Source of the DNA: Tillandsia leiboldiana
Taxonomy: Eukaryota > Streptophyta > Magnoliopsida > Poales > Bromeliaceae
Assembly (NCBI GenBank): GCA_029204045.2
Contig: CM055061.1
Coordinates: 42,494,977 to 42,558,976 of the forward strand
Direction of reading: 5' to 3'
Length of the DNA stretch: 64,000 nucleotides
Under the pieces are notes generated by a model. It searched no databases and was not told where the DNA came from. It was given only the letters and a program-made list of their open reading frames with translations. Below are positions 23,116-35,078 of the stretch, piece after piece. The translations under genes were made by a program, and so were the position numbers. Positions within the stretch are counted from its first letter, which is position 1. The number at the start of each line of letters is the position of its first letter.

Positions 23116-24798
23116 TGTAGAGTACCGGGGTTAGGTGTAGAGCACCGACTCCGCAGTTGGGCATGGTAGGTGTATACCACTTGGGACATGTGTATTTTAT
23201 GATTACAGTGGAGTTCGAGAGGTTTCGGATCGACGCAGGAGCCTCCGGGGCGAAAAGTGAGTTGGCAGCGTCGAAATTGGAAGCTTCAGCCTGCGGATCA
23301 GCCTGGGAGGCATTGTTTTCCGAAACTGGGCTTTTGGTTCCGGAACTGAGGGTTGGGTTCCGGAACCAAGGAGAGGGTTTCGTAACTGGGGGGTGGGTAC
23401 CAGTACTGAGGAGTGGGTACCGGTACCCCAGCCTCCAGAATGTTGGGGATTTTGGTGTTTTCCCTGTTTGAGTGAGGGCAATTGAGTCTTTTCACTTCCC
23501 AACTACCCTCTGCACCGTCATTACTCCTCGCCACCTTCATTAATTAGGCCATCCACCTCTCCTCTTCTACATTACAACCAAAGGAAGAGAAGAGAATAGA
23601 AGATCAAAGTGGAAGATCTTGTCCAGCAGAGAGGAGATCGAGCGGAGTTGCGCGCGCGGATAGCAGCATCCAAGGTGAGTTCGGTGCTTCTACAAGCTTT
23701 GGATTTTTGGTTTCTTCTTTGGATTTTGGAGTAGGATTTTGAGCTTGGGTTTACGTTGCTTTCCTTCCTTCTTTTCCCCCTTCGCCATGAGGAGCAGCTC
23801 GTGCTGCGTGGGCCGTGGGATTTCGGAGTTGCACTGTACGGAGCCGACGGGGGTGCATGCATGCGTGCGTGCTGTGGGCTGGCAGCGGAGTTGGGCGGAG
23901 CACGCAGGGACCTTGCTGAGGGACCAGGGAAGCTACTGTGAGCTTCAGAGGGATTTCCGAGACACTCGACAGCCGAGGTGCTGTTCCGGCGGATTTCGGC
24001 AGATTTTGGGTTCGGCGCATCACCGACTTCGGCTTTGCCTGCGGAAAGCATTCCAGATGGGTTGGAAACTCTTCCAAACTATATGGAATGCCCTCTAATT
24101 CTTTTGTATGCATGTTGATCATGTCTAGTTTGTCTATTTTCACAGTTGATAAATCTGATAGTTGCCTAGGAAATTACAGAAAATTTCTCAGAACCCCAGA
24201 TTATTTTTAGTATACTCCTGGTACTACATGACATTAGATTTCATGGTTAGTTGGCGTCATACTTGCACCTGTACCATTTTAAAAATCAAGAAAACCCATT
24301 TTAATGAAAATCAGCATTTTTAAGAATGGTTTTTAAATTTTGAGATCGCCAGAGGGGTGGCAGGGGTTCAGGGTGCATATGTCCTCGCGCCTGGGGGCTG
24401 AGTGGATCTTATTTGACTTAGAGGATGTGTTGCTAGTGTCTTGAGGTTTTTGTGGCCATATCAGATTGAGTCGTGGAGTGTTCTCCGACCTAGACATGAG
24501 TGTGGGATGTTGGCATTCGAGTTTCCGATCTGTTTGATCGTGGATTGTAGCCTGCAGATGCCGTTTTTTTTTTATGCCAGATGAGACACGCTTGAGCTCG
24601 GTGGGGTCGCTCCCCTCGAGTTACGCTCAAGATGCGATGATGATGCGCCTAGTTGATACACTAGAGGTCGCTTTGCGTGATACTGAGATAGTCTGATGAG
24701 ACGCCCTGGTAGATACAATAGGGGGCGCAGGCTTGACTTGACCCGATGTGGCAGTCACTGAGATTGGGTTATGTGAACACCTCGTGAGCGAGTGGATG
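23116..24798 (+). mobile_element. Start of the 3' LTR of the family C element
   Basis: It begins TGTAGAGTACCGGGG after the polypurine tract and runs until the D element insertion at 24799, so only about 1.7 kb is here. It has a strong candidate donor ATCCAAG|GTGAGTTCGG at 23675. The second donor seen in relatives (AG|GTGGGT) reads CCAGATGGGT here near 24055, so it is damaged. No GC array or minisatellite is present, unlike the solo C LTR. The five bases before the D element, GGATG, should be its TSD. No gene is seen. Confidence 0.85.
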
Positions 24799-25161
24799 TG
24801 TCACGCCCCGGGTGTAAACCAGAACCCCGGCCCATCCATAGATCCGCCGTGCTCACGGAATTTCCCGTGTACACGAAGCACTGTTAACCTGCTAAGATAT
24901 AAGAGATATAACAAAAGAGCATAAAAACAGAGCTAAAATAAAACTAATACATCTCAGACTGAAGCTGGAAAATAAAAGTAAAATATAACTCTCAATAAGT
25001 ACAAGTGTCTCTCCCAGCTCACAAAAAAAAAATACAAACAGCTGGCTAAAGCCAGACCCAAAATAAAGATACAACTGTCTGAGAATAAAAAGGGGTACAA
25101 CCAAAACACTGCTAAGCTCGCAGACGTGGTAGACGATCTATCTAGTCTGTAATCCTCTTAC

Positions 25162-25203
25162 CTCGGTCTGCCGAAGACGGCCCAGCAACTCCCGCAGAGG
25201 ACT
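25162..25203 (-). other. Candidate 42-nt exon in D LTR (second copy)
   Basis: On the minus strand it is preceded by CTTTGTTTTGCAG and followed by GTAAGAGG, exactly as at 8418-8459. The exon differs from that copy at several positions, but its length and both splice sites are kept. Confidence 0.4.
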
Positions 25204-28200
25204 CTGCAAAACAAAGGGAGAAAAAGGAAAAAGGACAATGGGGGTGAGAACTACTATAAAAAAGTAGCCTCCCCCTAGTGGGTTAAGCCTCAAACTCTGA
25301 CGTGCCCACTAGGTCTACCAGAGGCAAAAGAAATGGGAAAGAAAGTTGGTAGGCTATAAATAAAGTGCAGATAGAATAAGCTACCACTACTATGCCTCTA
25401 AATGCAGTGCCTAAAAGAGTAACTATATGAATGCATCAGTGAATGTGCCTTCCTGAATAAACCCAATCAATGGACCAGTAAAACTGGTACTGCCTGCTAT
25501 GCCTACCATATCGGGTATGCTGGCCTACGCATAGCACCGATGGGAAGAAAGAGTCTCACGGACTCAAAGCCTCCCTGCCGCACACTCCGTAGTGGCACTA
25601 GAGGGGAGCGACCCACACGAGTAAAGTAGTAAGTCACAAGTAATATAATATAGCAGGACTGGATCACGACTCTGATCGAAGTGGGAAAAACCATCCACTA
25701 AAGAAAGCCCGATCCCCCTAATCTGATGCAATAGTAACCACCCGGTCAACCGGCCAAAGTCCGCGGTCGCCGCAATACCCTGCCATCAAGCCCAGCCTGT
25801 CCCAAATCCCAAGAATCTGACTACACTATCCCAAACCCCCTGCTGGCACCCGAGCTACAAATACCCAGAGTCTAAAATGAAAAGGAGAAGAGTAGAAAAT
25901 ATGGTTAACTCCTAAGTCAATTCCCAACATGATAGTGCAGCAGAAAAAAGTGGCCTATCTAGATGTCCATACAAGCATGCAAATGTTCTCATGATTATAA
26001 AAGAAATACAGGTATCGATATTCTTACATTTATTAGAGCATGCCATTTTAGGATAATAATGATCGCATAAGAACACTATGTACTAATATGATATGTGTCA
26101 GCCTATACAACATCCATATTACTCACAAGATACTAATTGGCATTCCCTTTTAGCATGATATTACAATTTCTAATAACCAATTTCACATGAAGGCAAGTAC
26201 TAACATAATGTCCTTGAACTCATACAAGCATGCCAATTTTATCCATAGGGTGCAATTAGCCTTTTAACACAAGGGTTACTCCAATATGCCTAGTGGGTAG
26301 TCAAAAATAAGAGGTTCACAACGATCACCCACCTCGAGCACTAAATCCAAGTCCAAATACACCCTCGCCCGAGAAGTACAATTCTCGCCGCGATAATTGC
26401 AAAAACGCCGAAAACGGTGCCCGATTAAACACACAAATAAACACATAGCCACGACGATCGTCACGACGAGTAGATAGAAAAAGCTCAATTTCGACTTGCG
26501 AGATGAACTCCAAAAATTCCAAAAAAATCACCGCTGCGATCGTCACGACGAGTAGATAGAAATCGAGTACTTACACGCCTCAATACGACGCTCGAGCGTG
26601 AAGAAATCGCAGAAAAACCTCGGTGCTGTCCAAAACTCCCCCGCAGAAAAAAGGGGTCAAAAGATGGCCAAAACCACCTAGGAAAAACTCAGAACGAGGG
26701 GGAGATTAAAATATGAAAGTCGTAGCCCTACCTGTTGTGAAGACAACGACGCAAGAATCGTAAAAAAATATTGTTGGAGCAGCCCGGGTGAGTCCGCGTA
26801 CCGAAACGCGACGGAAAGGGTCACCGTAGAAGGAACGTCGTGACGCGCCGATATGCTGTAGAACTCGATGCAGATGCTTCCTAAAATCCCAGAAGCTCTC
26901 CAATGGATGCTACACAATTAGGTGAAGAAGTTCACTGTAGAACTCCCTGTGAAAATCTGTCCAGAAAAGAGAGGAAACGGAGCTATTCGGGCCCTATTTA
27001 TAAGCCCAGCCGAAGAAATCCCATAATTCCATCTATGTCCCCGGTTTCGGGCGCTCGGCCCACTTTCGGGCGCCCGAAACCACTGACGGACGGCCCACGA
27101 TTGTCACCCCCCGGGGTCGAAACTGCGACCCGGGCCCGCCAAACAGATCCGCCACCTATGCCAACCTGCATAGGCGAAGCGTCCTACCTGCAAGAAAAGT
27201 ACTATAACTAAACAGATATCAGAGCTATAAATAAAAATCTGCTGTAACTAAAATCAATCACTGTACAACTGGAAATAAAACAACACTGTCTGCCTCCCAA
27301 AATAATAATAATACAATATCCTCAAGTACAAGCTCTAAACCCAACCGGGAGGTAACTCCAATATACAACAGTGTACAGTCTCTCAATACAAAATATCCTC
27401 ACTACAATAGTCTCTCAAAAGAGGAAAAAGAAACAACTAATCCACTGATGATCTCCTCTGAAGGGTACCGCTACTCTCCAACGACGGGTAGGGATCTAGC
27501 TCGCGACTCCCTCGCACGATCAACATCCACAGAGTCGGCAATACCCGCTAAGACTCTGCAAAACAAAGGAGAGGAGAGGAAAAAGGGGGGGGAAACCCCC
27601 AAAGGGTGTGAGAACTACACCAAAAAGGGAGTTCTCAGTGGGTACCACCGCCAGACCCGACGGTCTGCCCACCAAGTCCTCAAGAGACAAAAACTAACCC
27701 AAGTCATAAGACTGAAATGAGTAGGCTGGAGACTCTCGACAGCTACCCTGCCCCTAACTAAAGGCAAAAAGGGGGAGAACCAAACAGTGGTATGCAACCA
27801 CTAGCACATGAAGTGCACCATCGACCCAATCGAGCTGACTGCCACATCTGGTCCAGTCAAACCTGCATCCACCTACAACCACCTCCCGCTGACAGGCAGG
27901 AATTACGTAGGGCGTCCAAACGGACTAGCTCGCTATCGAGTAGAGGATCATGCAGGCTATGGTCAAAATCCACGCTCTCTCTCAGAACGGATAGAATCAT
28001 GATGCTCAACCTCTCACACGGCGGTCAAAGTACTCGCCACGACACGGGACCACCGTCAACCAGACGGCTCTCAACAGTACTATCACTGGTCTACTACCAG
28101 TCTGCACTCGGCCCCCAGGCACGAGTGTAACAATAAAAGTATTTGACTGAAATGAACTCAATCGAATGAACCGGTATAAAACCCGGTACTGCCTGCTCTG

Positions 28201-28238
28201 TCACCAATCTCCCGAACTCAGTATCTCCACTGTCCAAA

Positions 28239-28324
28239 TGACCGGAACCCAACACGGTCTGACCGGCACCCGACACGGTCTGACCGGAACCCAACACGGT
28301 CTGACCGGAACCCAACACGGTCTG
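28239..28324. repeat. 21-bp tandem repeat, four copies (3' LTR)
   Basis: The unit TGACCGGAACCCAACACGGTC is repeated with one variant copy. An identical block is at 46889-46974 in the 5' LTR. Confidence 0.9.
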
Positions 28325-28806
28325 AAGCCTACTCCGGAGCGGCACTCGAGGGGAGCTACCCACACGAGTAAAGCATCTCTGTCATCAATGTCACCAGTAT
28401 CTCTAAACAGCAGGACTTGATCATCAATCTGATCAAAGTGGGAAAACTCAACCACCAAGGAAAGACCCGACCTCAATCGGATGCAACTGAACGATAAGTG
28501 GGAAACTCCATCCACTAAAGAAAACTGATACCCAATCAGGTGCATAGAGAAACATCCGGTCAACCGCCCAATATCCGTGGTTGCCGCAAAGCCCCACAAC
28601 TAAGCCAACCTGTCCCAGACACGAAGTCCTGACTACCCTATCCAGACCCCTGCTCGAACCCGAGAAACACTGTCCACTTGACTAGCAAAGGCGGAGAAAT
28701 GAAAAGCATGGTTTCTCCTAAGTCAAGTTCCCATAAGTAGTGCAGCAGTAAAAGATGGCCTAACTACATGACCATACAAGCATGCAAAAGTCCTCAAGGA
28801 AATAAA

Positions 28807-28821
28807 GGGGGGGGGGGGGGG
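28807..28821. repeat. Poly-G run of 15
   Basis: This is a G homopolymer in the 3' LTR of the B element. The matching run in the 5' LTR (47457-47474) is 18 long, so the length has changed since insertion or reflects sequencing error. Confidence 0.85.
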
Positions 28822-29797
28822 TAAAGCATAATAATAGATCCTTTAGGAATAAACAACATGCCGGAATCCCAAAACTAGACCTGTCCACAATTCAAGGTTC
28901 ATCAATAGAACGATCATAATAACTCCTCAGAGTACAAATCCGCACATAGCTACGAAATCCTGTCCCAAAGCATAAACCAACCACATGAAAGGCTATGTGC
29001 TAACATGGCATGTTACATAATCTCATAGGGTAACATTATCCTAGGTAAGCTTACACTAGTCATCACATAGATGTCCAAGTCATGCAAGTCCTCAATATAC
29101 CTCATAAATACTATTCTTGCAATCATTTATACAAATATCATTATAAAGCTTACCTACTTACCAACATAAACCATGTACCCTAAACATGCATGCATCAGTC
29201 ATAGAGGGGTGACATCCCCACAAGTGCACTTATATCTGCCACAACATATTCATTGCCTTAAACAGTTACTGATAATAAGCTTACCCACCTGAAACGCTTA
29301 AACCAAGGCAAACCTGAAGTCGGTGAAGTGGGTAGACACCCAGGGTCCAAAATCTGCCAACATAACACCCTCGATACAAGTCGCGCAAGCCTTGGCTCCA
29401 AACAACTGAAAACACCCCTGAGTACATCAATAAGGCTCAACATTACACTTTTATTCCAAAATTAACCAAGTATACACAATCTGAAAATCAGTCCCAAAGT
29501 CGTGCTTATTTCACCTGCCGGAAGTGCCCAGAAAAATCCAATAAAAATACCACAGCAATCCTCGCGTCGATACCTTCGAAACGAGTACCTGCACGTCCAA
29601 TTCAGAGCCCCGTAGGCCGAGTTACAAATTCCACAGTACAGGTGCGCAAAACCACACAGCAACATAACTGTAATCCCATTTACAGATAAGGGGAAGAACA
29701 TATACCTTCGGGCAAAACTCAGAAAAATCCAATAAAAATACTGTGATATTCCTTGTGCCGAGTAGATGAAAAAAGTGTACAAGCACGTCGTCAAACG

Positions 29798-31132
29798 TGT
29801 TGGGTCGTATATAATACGGATCTAAATAGGGGAAGAAACACCTAGAGGGGGGTGAATAGGTGTAAACGTATAAACACTCAAAAATCGTTGCGATAAAAAC
29901 CCAATGCGGAAATGAAAATAACTCGCAAGATTTTTACGTGGAAAACTCCATCACCGGAGTAAAAAACCACGGGACCGATAACACGGCAGAAATCCACTAG
30001 AATTAAAACACGTACAAGGTGATTTACCGTACACACTTACGACTCAACCTTTTCCATACGCTCCTAGAGGATCTTCTCCGCTCGCTCCAGACGCTTCTCG
30101 AATCCACGATCTGCGCCCAACGCCGAATCCACGGCGTCCAACGTCGAATCCACGACGTCCGACCGAATCCACGGTCTTCACCCAATAGCACCCTTCGAAT
30201 CCACGAACGTGCCTCGCTCCGAATCCACCAGAGCGAATGAACCTTGAATCCACAAGGACACGCGAATCCACGCGCCGATTTTGGGGTAATCGTTGTTTTT
30301 GGGTGGTGATGATCCGCCGAATACTTAGATCAAAGATAGATCGGAAATACCATCTAAGTATTCATTAGTTTGATTCAACTCAGGATGTGAGTATGAAAAC
30401 CTAGAATCAAACTAATCAATATAGATGAAGAAACATAGAGTATTCTCTAATGATTTCCTTTCTTCTCTATATGTGGATCTATAGCCGTATAAGATGATAT
30501 ATGAAAATGACGGCTATGTGGATTGACCCTAGAAAGAAAGACATAGGGTCTATTTATAGGTTAGAAACCCTAGGAAGGAGATAAGAATCAAAAACCTGCC
30601 ATTTCTGGAATTTTACGGACGGCGATCCGGATCGAGATAACTGAGATCCGGATCGTCATAACGAAACAGCCAATTCCAGAAAAACGAAGGTTCGGGATCC
30701 GGATCATGTAACTACGATCCGGATCGTTCATACAGTTCACCAAACATCAACGTTCGGGATCCGGATTGCGAAGCAAGATCCGGATCGTTCAAGGTAGATG
30801 GTAAACTCAACGTTCGGGATCCGGATCAAGAGACTACGATCCGGATTGCGACGATGTATGAACGAACCACCTTCGGGATCCGGATCGAACAGCCTGATCC
30901 GGATCCTGAACATGTCCCAAGTCCAGTTTTTGATTTTTATGCAATGAAAGATTCTTCCAAGTGTTTCTACACTACAAGAAGTATTCGGATCACACAAATT
31001 CTTTAGTTAAACATACCTGATCCTTTTGAATTCTTCTTTCTTGAGATTGAGTTAAAAGATTCAACTTTCTTCACCTTCAATCTTCAGGACTTGAAACTTT
31101 CACGAAACTACGCCAACTCAAATTCCGTAACA
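29798..31132 (-). repeat. Copia 3' LTR
   Basis: On the plus strand it runs from TGTTGGGTCG to TTCCGTAACA. It contains five pairs of GATCCGGATC-type palindromes (30624-30905) and a TATA box (CCTATAAATA on the minus strand) at 30551-30560. It differs from the other LTR at two sites seen by eye (near 30229 and 30256). Confidence 0.93.
30624..30905 (-). promoter_or_regulatory. Paired GATCCGGATC palindrome array in U3 (3' LTR)
   Basis: Ten copies of GATCCGGATC, or one-base variants ending GGATTG, are arranged as five pairs about 20 bp apart, repeating every 60-70 bp. Most left members sit in GTTCGGGATCCGGAT or TTCGGGATCCGGAT. The array lies upstream of the TATA box on the minus strand and looks like an enhancer array. 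The same array is at 40493-40774, and a shorter one is at 33987-34136. Confidence 0.75.
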
Positions 31133-31146
31133 ATCTCCCCCTTTGG
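31133..31146 (-). other. Copia polypurine tract
   Basis: On the minus strand CCAAAGGGGGAGAT directly precedes the 3' LTR. Two further purine tracts lie at 31808-31823 (minus strand GTGACAAAAAGGGGGAG) and 34724-34738 (minus strand AATTGAGGGGGAGTC). Confidence 0.85.
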
Positions 31147-31972
31147 CGGTTTCGTGACAAAACACAGATCCACTAAAGAAAATTCAAAAAGATATTTTTG
31201 TTGCTATCACCATACAACAAAAATTTACAATGGAGATCCAAAATACAATACATGAGTTAAACTCCTAAAACAGACTCTAGACTTAGACATCTGTACTCTC
31301 TGCAAAAAGAAATCATTCTTGACAAAAGAAATCGTTAGATACCTCAAGAATTTTGTATTATTCAAAAACCACAAACAGAGATGAAGTTTAAACTCATTTA
31401 TACTTACCATGACATTTATATTCAGATATGTAAACTGATCATAGTTAAAAAAAAATACCAACATATCTTCTTTGCACGTAAATACCAAATGTCATGAACA
31501 TGTTTGTGACAAACTAATATATATATAGATATGTAATTGATCAGAGTTAAGAACCAACATATCTTCTATGCAATCAAAAACCAAGTGTCACAAACTTGTT
31601 AGTGAACAACAACTTGTTAGTTATATTACATGCCCAAATAGTTAGCAAATAGTTAGTCGAGGCATGCATTCATACAGCTGAAAAACCTCAAGTTGAGAAT
31701 GAAAGTTGGAGTAATACTTACCTTGATATTCATCCAGTTTTCATATCAAACATTGTTCACTTACCTTGATGTTTCATGCAGTCAACATTGTTCAAAGTTC
31801 TCTCTAACTCTCTCCCCCTTTTTGTCACAAAACAAAGCCAAAAATTACAGAAGTGGAGAGAATGGTTAACAGTTTAAGTTCGAGAACTAAAAACTCAAAT
31901 TAAAACTTAAAAACCTGCACAACAGTAGGATTTAAACATGTGCATAATAAACAGAAATTAGAAGGATACGGA

Positions 31973-33427
31973 TCATTCAGACTCGTCTGAACTGATACAG
32001 CCGAGGATTTGGAAAATCTTCTTTATTCGCTTGTTCATTGCTGATTGATTTTTATTTACTTTCTTTATTTCTTCCTTTACCTCAATCAGTTCATTTGATA
32101 TACGTTCTTGCTCGTTGGAGAGCCTTTGCTGTTCTTTATAGATTGAGGTAACAGAAGCATCATCATCAGAAGTTGATTGTGGTGCTTCTTGTGCCGGAGG
32201 TGCTGGTTGAGTTGGAGGAGCTGCTGCCGGTGCAGAGGTTGTTGCTTGTTGTCGTTGTTCTCGTTGCCGGTGAAGAGGTATGAAAGGTTCATCTGGCTTC
32301 GTCGAAAGAGACTTTACAATTGTCGTGTCATTGATCGTTCCTAGACTGTGCAGATAGGAACTCGCATTTGTGTCAGCTTTAAATTTGCGAAGAATGCGCA
32401 TGATGATCATTGGAAAAGGTAGTCTCTCTGACGGATGAGCTTGCTCCACATAACGTGCCATCCTTGACCAGATGACGTAGGGAATGTTTAAGTTAGCTCC
32501 CATTGCTGCTGCGGGGTTTCCAAGTAGATAAAGAAATATCATTCTTTCCCACCGAAGAACCTTTGTGTTCATGTTTGGAATAATATTGTAACAAACAATG
32601 AGATTTAAGATGCGGTACTCTGGTCGTAGTTCTTTAGAGAACACGGAGTTTCCAGTCGACCGAGTATTTGGAACACAGATTCCATCAACTACCACTCTCC
32701 AGGAGAAGGTGTTGAAGACTTGATTCTTCAGGTAATGAGTACCATCGGCTCGGGCGTCCATCCCTAGTACTTCACCAATTAGCTGAGGCGTTACTTTGAT
32801 TCTGACATTCTTGACTAATGTTTGAAAATCCCGACGCCCGCTTTCCTGATCGACTAGATAGCAGGCATTCTGATAAAACATCCTCACTGAGTGAAGACAA
32901 TACCCAGTGGTCTCCGGGAAATTGCAAATGGGAGCAAGACCTCTCTGGTCAAACAAAGTCCCGAACGTCTGAGAACGTTGCGTTAAGGCTTTTACATCAA
33001 CATGCCTTTCTCCAATGCATTCTCTGTTTTCAAAATCCTTTATTCTAGCCGAGCTGACAAAGTCTTGTGCAGGTGCTTGGTCAGCAGCTGGTTGCTCAAT
33101 GGTGATTCCTCGAGCACTTCCTCTCTTGCGAGCAACACTTTTTCTTCTTGTCTTCCCAGAAGTTTCTTCCATTGGAGCTTTCCCTTTTTCAGCAGCAGTA
33201 GGCGGAGCCTTCGATGTTTCTGCGGGTGCTTTTCCCTTTGAAGCAGTCGGAACAGTCGTTGCTTCAACTTGCAGTTCATCCCAATCAATTGATTCCGTTT
33301 CAGATTCTGTATCGGAATCATCTTTAGCCTTCTTCGCTTTCTTAGCCTTCTTAGCCCTCTTGGGCTTGACGGTGTCTCTCGTATGAACCATAGCCGCAAG
33401 TAGAAAAACAATCCAAGTGATCACCAT
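31973..33427 (-). CDS. Extra ORF downstream of copia pol; plant transposon-type protein of unknown function
   Basis: This 484-codon uninterrupted frame is in the same orientation as gag and pol, between pol and the 3' LTR, the position of env-like ORFs in SIRE elements. The first 12 residues are hydrophobic (ITWIVFLLAA); Met13 (codon at 33391) before VHTRDTVKPKR is an equally good start. Next come a Lys-rich stretch (20-35), an acidic stretch (37-51) and Ala/Pro-rich linkers. Residues about 125-350 form a globular region (FYQNACYLV, GEVLGMD, NLIVCYNIIP, RMIFLYLL). Then comes an Ala/Pro/Gln segment and a probable coiled coil at about 432-472. The globular part resembles what Pfam calls putative plant transposon protein (PF20167); I recall this by appearance and could not run a profile. 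No clear envelope transmembrane anchor is seen. Its function is unknown. It has its own LTR-like promoter upstream. Confidence 0.75.
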   Translation of the reverse strand: MVITWIVFLLAAMVHTRDTVKPKRAKKAKKAKKAKDDSDTESETESIDWDELQVEATTVPTASKGKAPAETSKAPPTAAEKGKAPMEETSGKTRRKSVARKRGSARGITIEQPAADQAPAQDFVSSARIKDFENRECIGERHVDVKALTQRSQTFGTLFDQRGLAPICNFPETTGYCLHSVRMFYQNACYLVDQESGRRDFQTLVKNVRIKVTPQLIGEVLGMDARADGTHYLKNQVFNTFSWRVVVDGICVPNTRSTGNSVFSKELRPEYRILNLIVCYNIIPNMNTKVLRWERMIFLYLLGNPAAAMGANLNIPYVIWSRMARYVEQAHPSERLPFPMIIMRILRKFKADTNASSYLHSLGTINDTTIVKSLSTKPDEPFIPLHRQREQRQQATTSAPAAAPPTQPAPPAQEAPQSTSDDDASVTSIYKEQQRLSNEQERISNELIEVKEEIKKVNKNQSAMNKRIKKIFQILGCISSDESE

Positions 33428-35078
33428 TGCTGATGGTTTCTTGAGAAAAAGAATCCTGAGTAGACCAACTCAAGAGCACAAAAATTCTTAGTTTTCAAAA
33501 ATTGAAAAAATTGTATCCAAAGAATCATAATCAGGTAGAATCATAATCAGGTAGAGAGACTAAGAATCAAAATAGTTTTGCAAAAGGACTTTTAAAAATA
33601 GATCAATTGCATGAATTTCGAAAATCCTTATTATATGCCCTAAAACCGAAATTTTAGAAATCGAAGCCTAAAAATCCGTTAATCAGGAGAAAACCTAGCA
33701 TATAATCAAAACTAAACAACCCAGAATTCTTATTTCAAAAGAAATTTGATCAAAAACCATCCACAAACAAAATCGATGCAAGAATTTCGTACGTTTGAGG
33801 AGGAAAAGAGAAAAACGGTGAAAAACCGAGATTTTGATCAATAAAACTTACTTGGAACAGAAGAACTTGAGTTAGAAAGCTTCCAAGGAGGATGAAATCT
33901 AGAGAGAAGCGCTCTGGAAACTTCGGAACAAAAGATTGGAGTAAAGAAATCAAAAACCCCTTTCGTTCCTTATAAAACCTAGCCGCGATCCGGATCAGTT
34001 CATAACTGCGATCCGGATCGGCTACCCGCAGTAAGAAACTGCGTTCGGGATCCGGATCGGTAGATACAATCCGGATCGTCAGCCCGCAGAAGAATTCCTG
34101 CGTTCGGGATCCGGATCATCTACCCCGATCCGGATCGGCCCCAACTTTTTCTTTAGAAAATTTCAGAGAAATTCAGGAAGATCCAGAAAAAGATTGTAAG
34201 CACAAATGTGTATCAACTTTAAACAAAAATCATCGTTTCATACAACAAGAATTAGATTATGCCAAATCTATCAATAATATCCAAAAATGAAACGAAAATT
34301 TACAAAAATTAAATCCCTTAAAGTTGAACACCTTCAATCACATCTAACTTGATCTTATGAGTAATGCCTTTATCAAATCATCAATTCAGTAAAGAAAATG
34401 AAATACAAAGATCAATAGATGTTTGAAATCCCAAATATGGTAGATAATATTTCTAGACAATCTGTTGAAGAGAGTGGCTCTTTGAGCATCTTTCTTTAAA
34501 ATCCCACCTTATACCAACCTTGAAATTTGACAGAGTCAAGTATTTCAACATGCATTTTACTTAATCAAAAATTTGAACAACCATGCTTGGTATACATGTG
34601 GTAGCTGCACACAATACTCGGACGACCGAGGTGGTAGCTCTTTCCTCCATGTGGTGGTAGTTTTCACACTCCTCATTGGGATGTAACTCTTTCCACATCT
34701 TTTGAGCATTTTACATTATCTTTGACTCCCCCTCAATTGGCTATCAATTATTTAAGATATAAAGTATTCAACCAAAAATTGATCTCGATTTCATACTCGA
34801 CTAAACAGTCAAATAAGATAATGACTATACCAAGAGATCATAGAGAGAGAGAAATTGACTTTGATCACTTTAGAAGATGATTTAATTAACATAAATGATC
34901 ATTGCAACAGTGAAATATTATGATGGCAAAAGCATAATAAATTTCTAAATGTATGAACAGATGCAATTAAAGTCAATTATGATCTATGCTCAATTAATGT
35001 CCTATGTACAAACATAGATAAAGAACAAAACAAAAACAAATACAAAACCTATCCTAAGCAAAGATTTCAAAAAGAAGA
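33428..35078 (-). other. Non-coding stretch between copia pol and the extra ORF
   Basis: It holds the leader and candidate promoter of the extra ORF, an AT-rich segment (34200-35060) and a polypurine tract at 34724-34738. That tract is about 340 bp past the pol stop, where a simpler copia element would end. I see no further gene. Confidence 0.7.
33970..34136 (-). promoter_or_regulatory. Candidate internal promoter of the extra ORF: palindrome array plus TATA
   Basis: Three pairs of GATCCGGATC palindromes (33987, 34010, 34049, a variant near 34069, 34108, 34127) share the GTTCGGGATCCGGATC context and pair spacing of the LTR array. Next on the minus strand comes GGTTTTATAA (33970-33979), a TATA-like box. 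A leader of about 550 nt follows, with a consensus donor CAA|GTAAGT at 33851 and a candidate acceptor TTCTTTTTCTCAAG near 33441. This looks like a copy of the LTR promoter serving the extra ORF. Activity is inferred. Confidence 0.6.

Noticed and set aside
31973..33427. Classical viral-type envelope gene
   Set aside because: The position fits, but I see no cleavable signal plus C-terminal membrane anchor. The globular part looks like the plant transposon-protein family instead.
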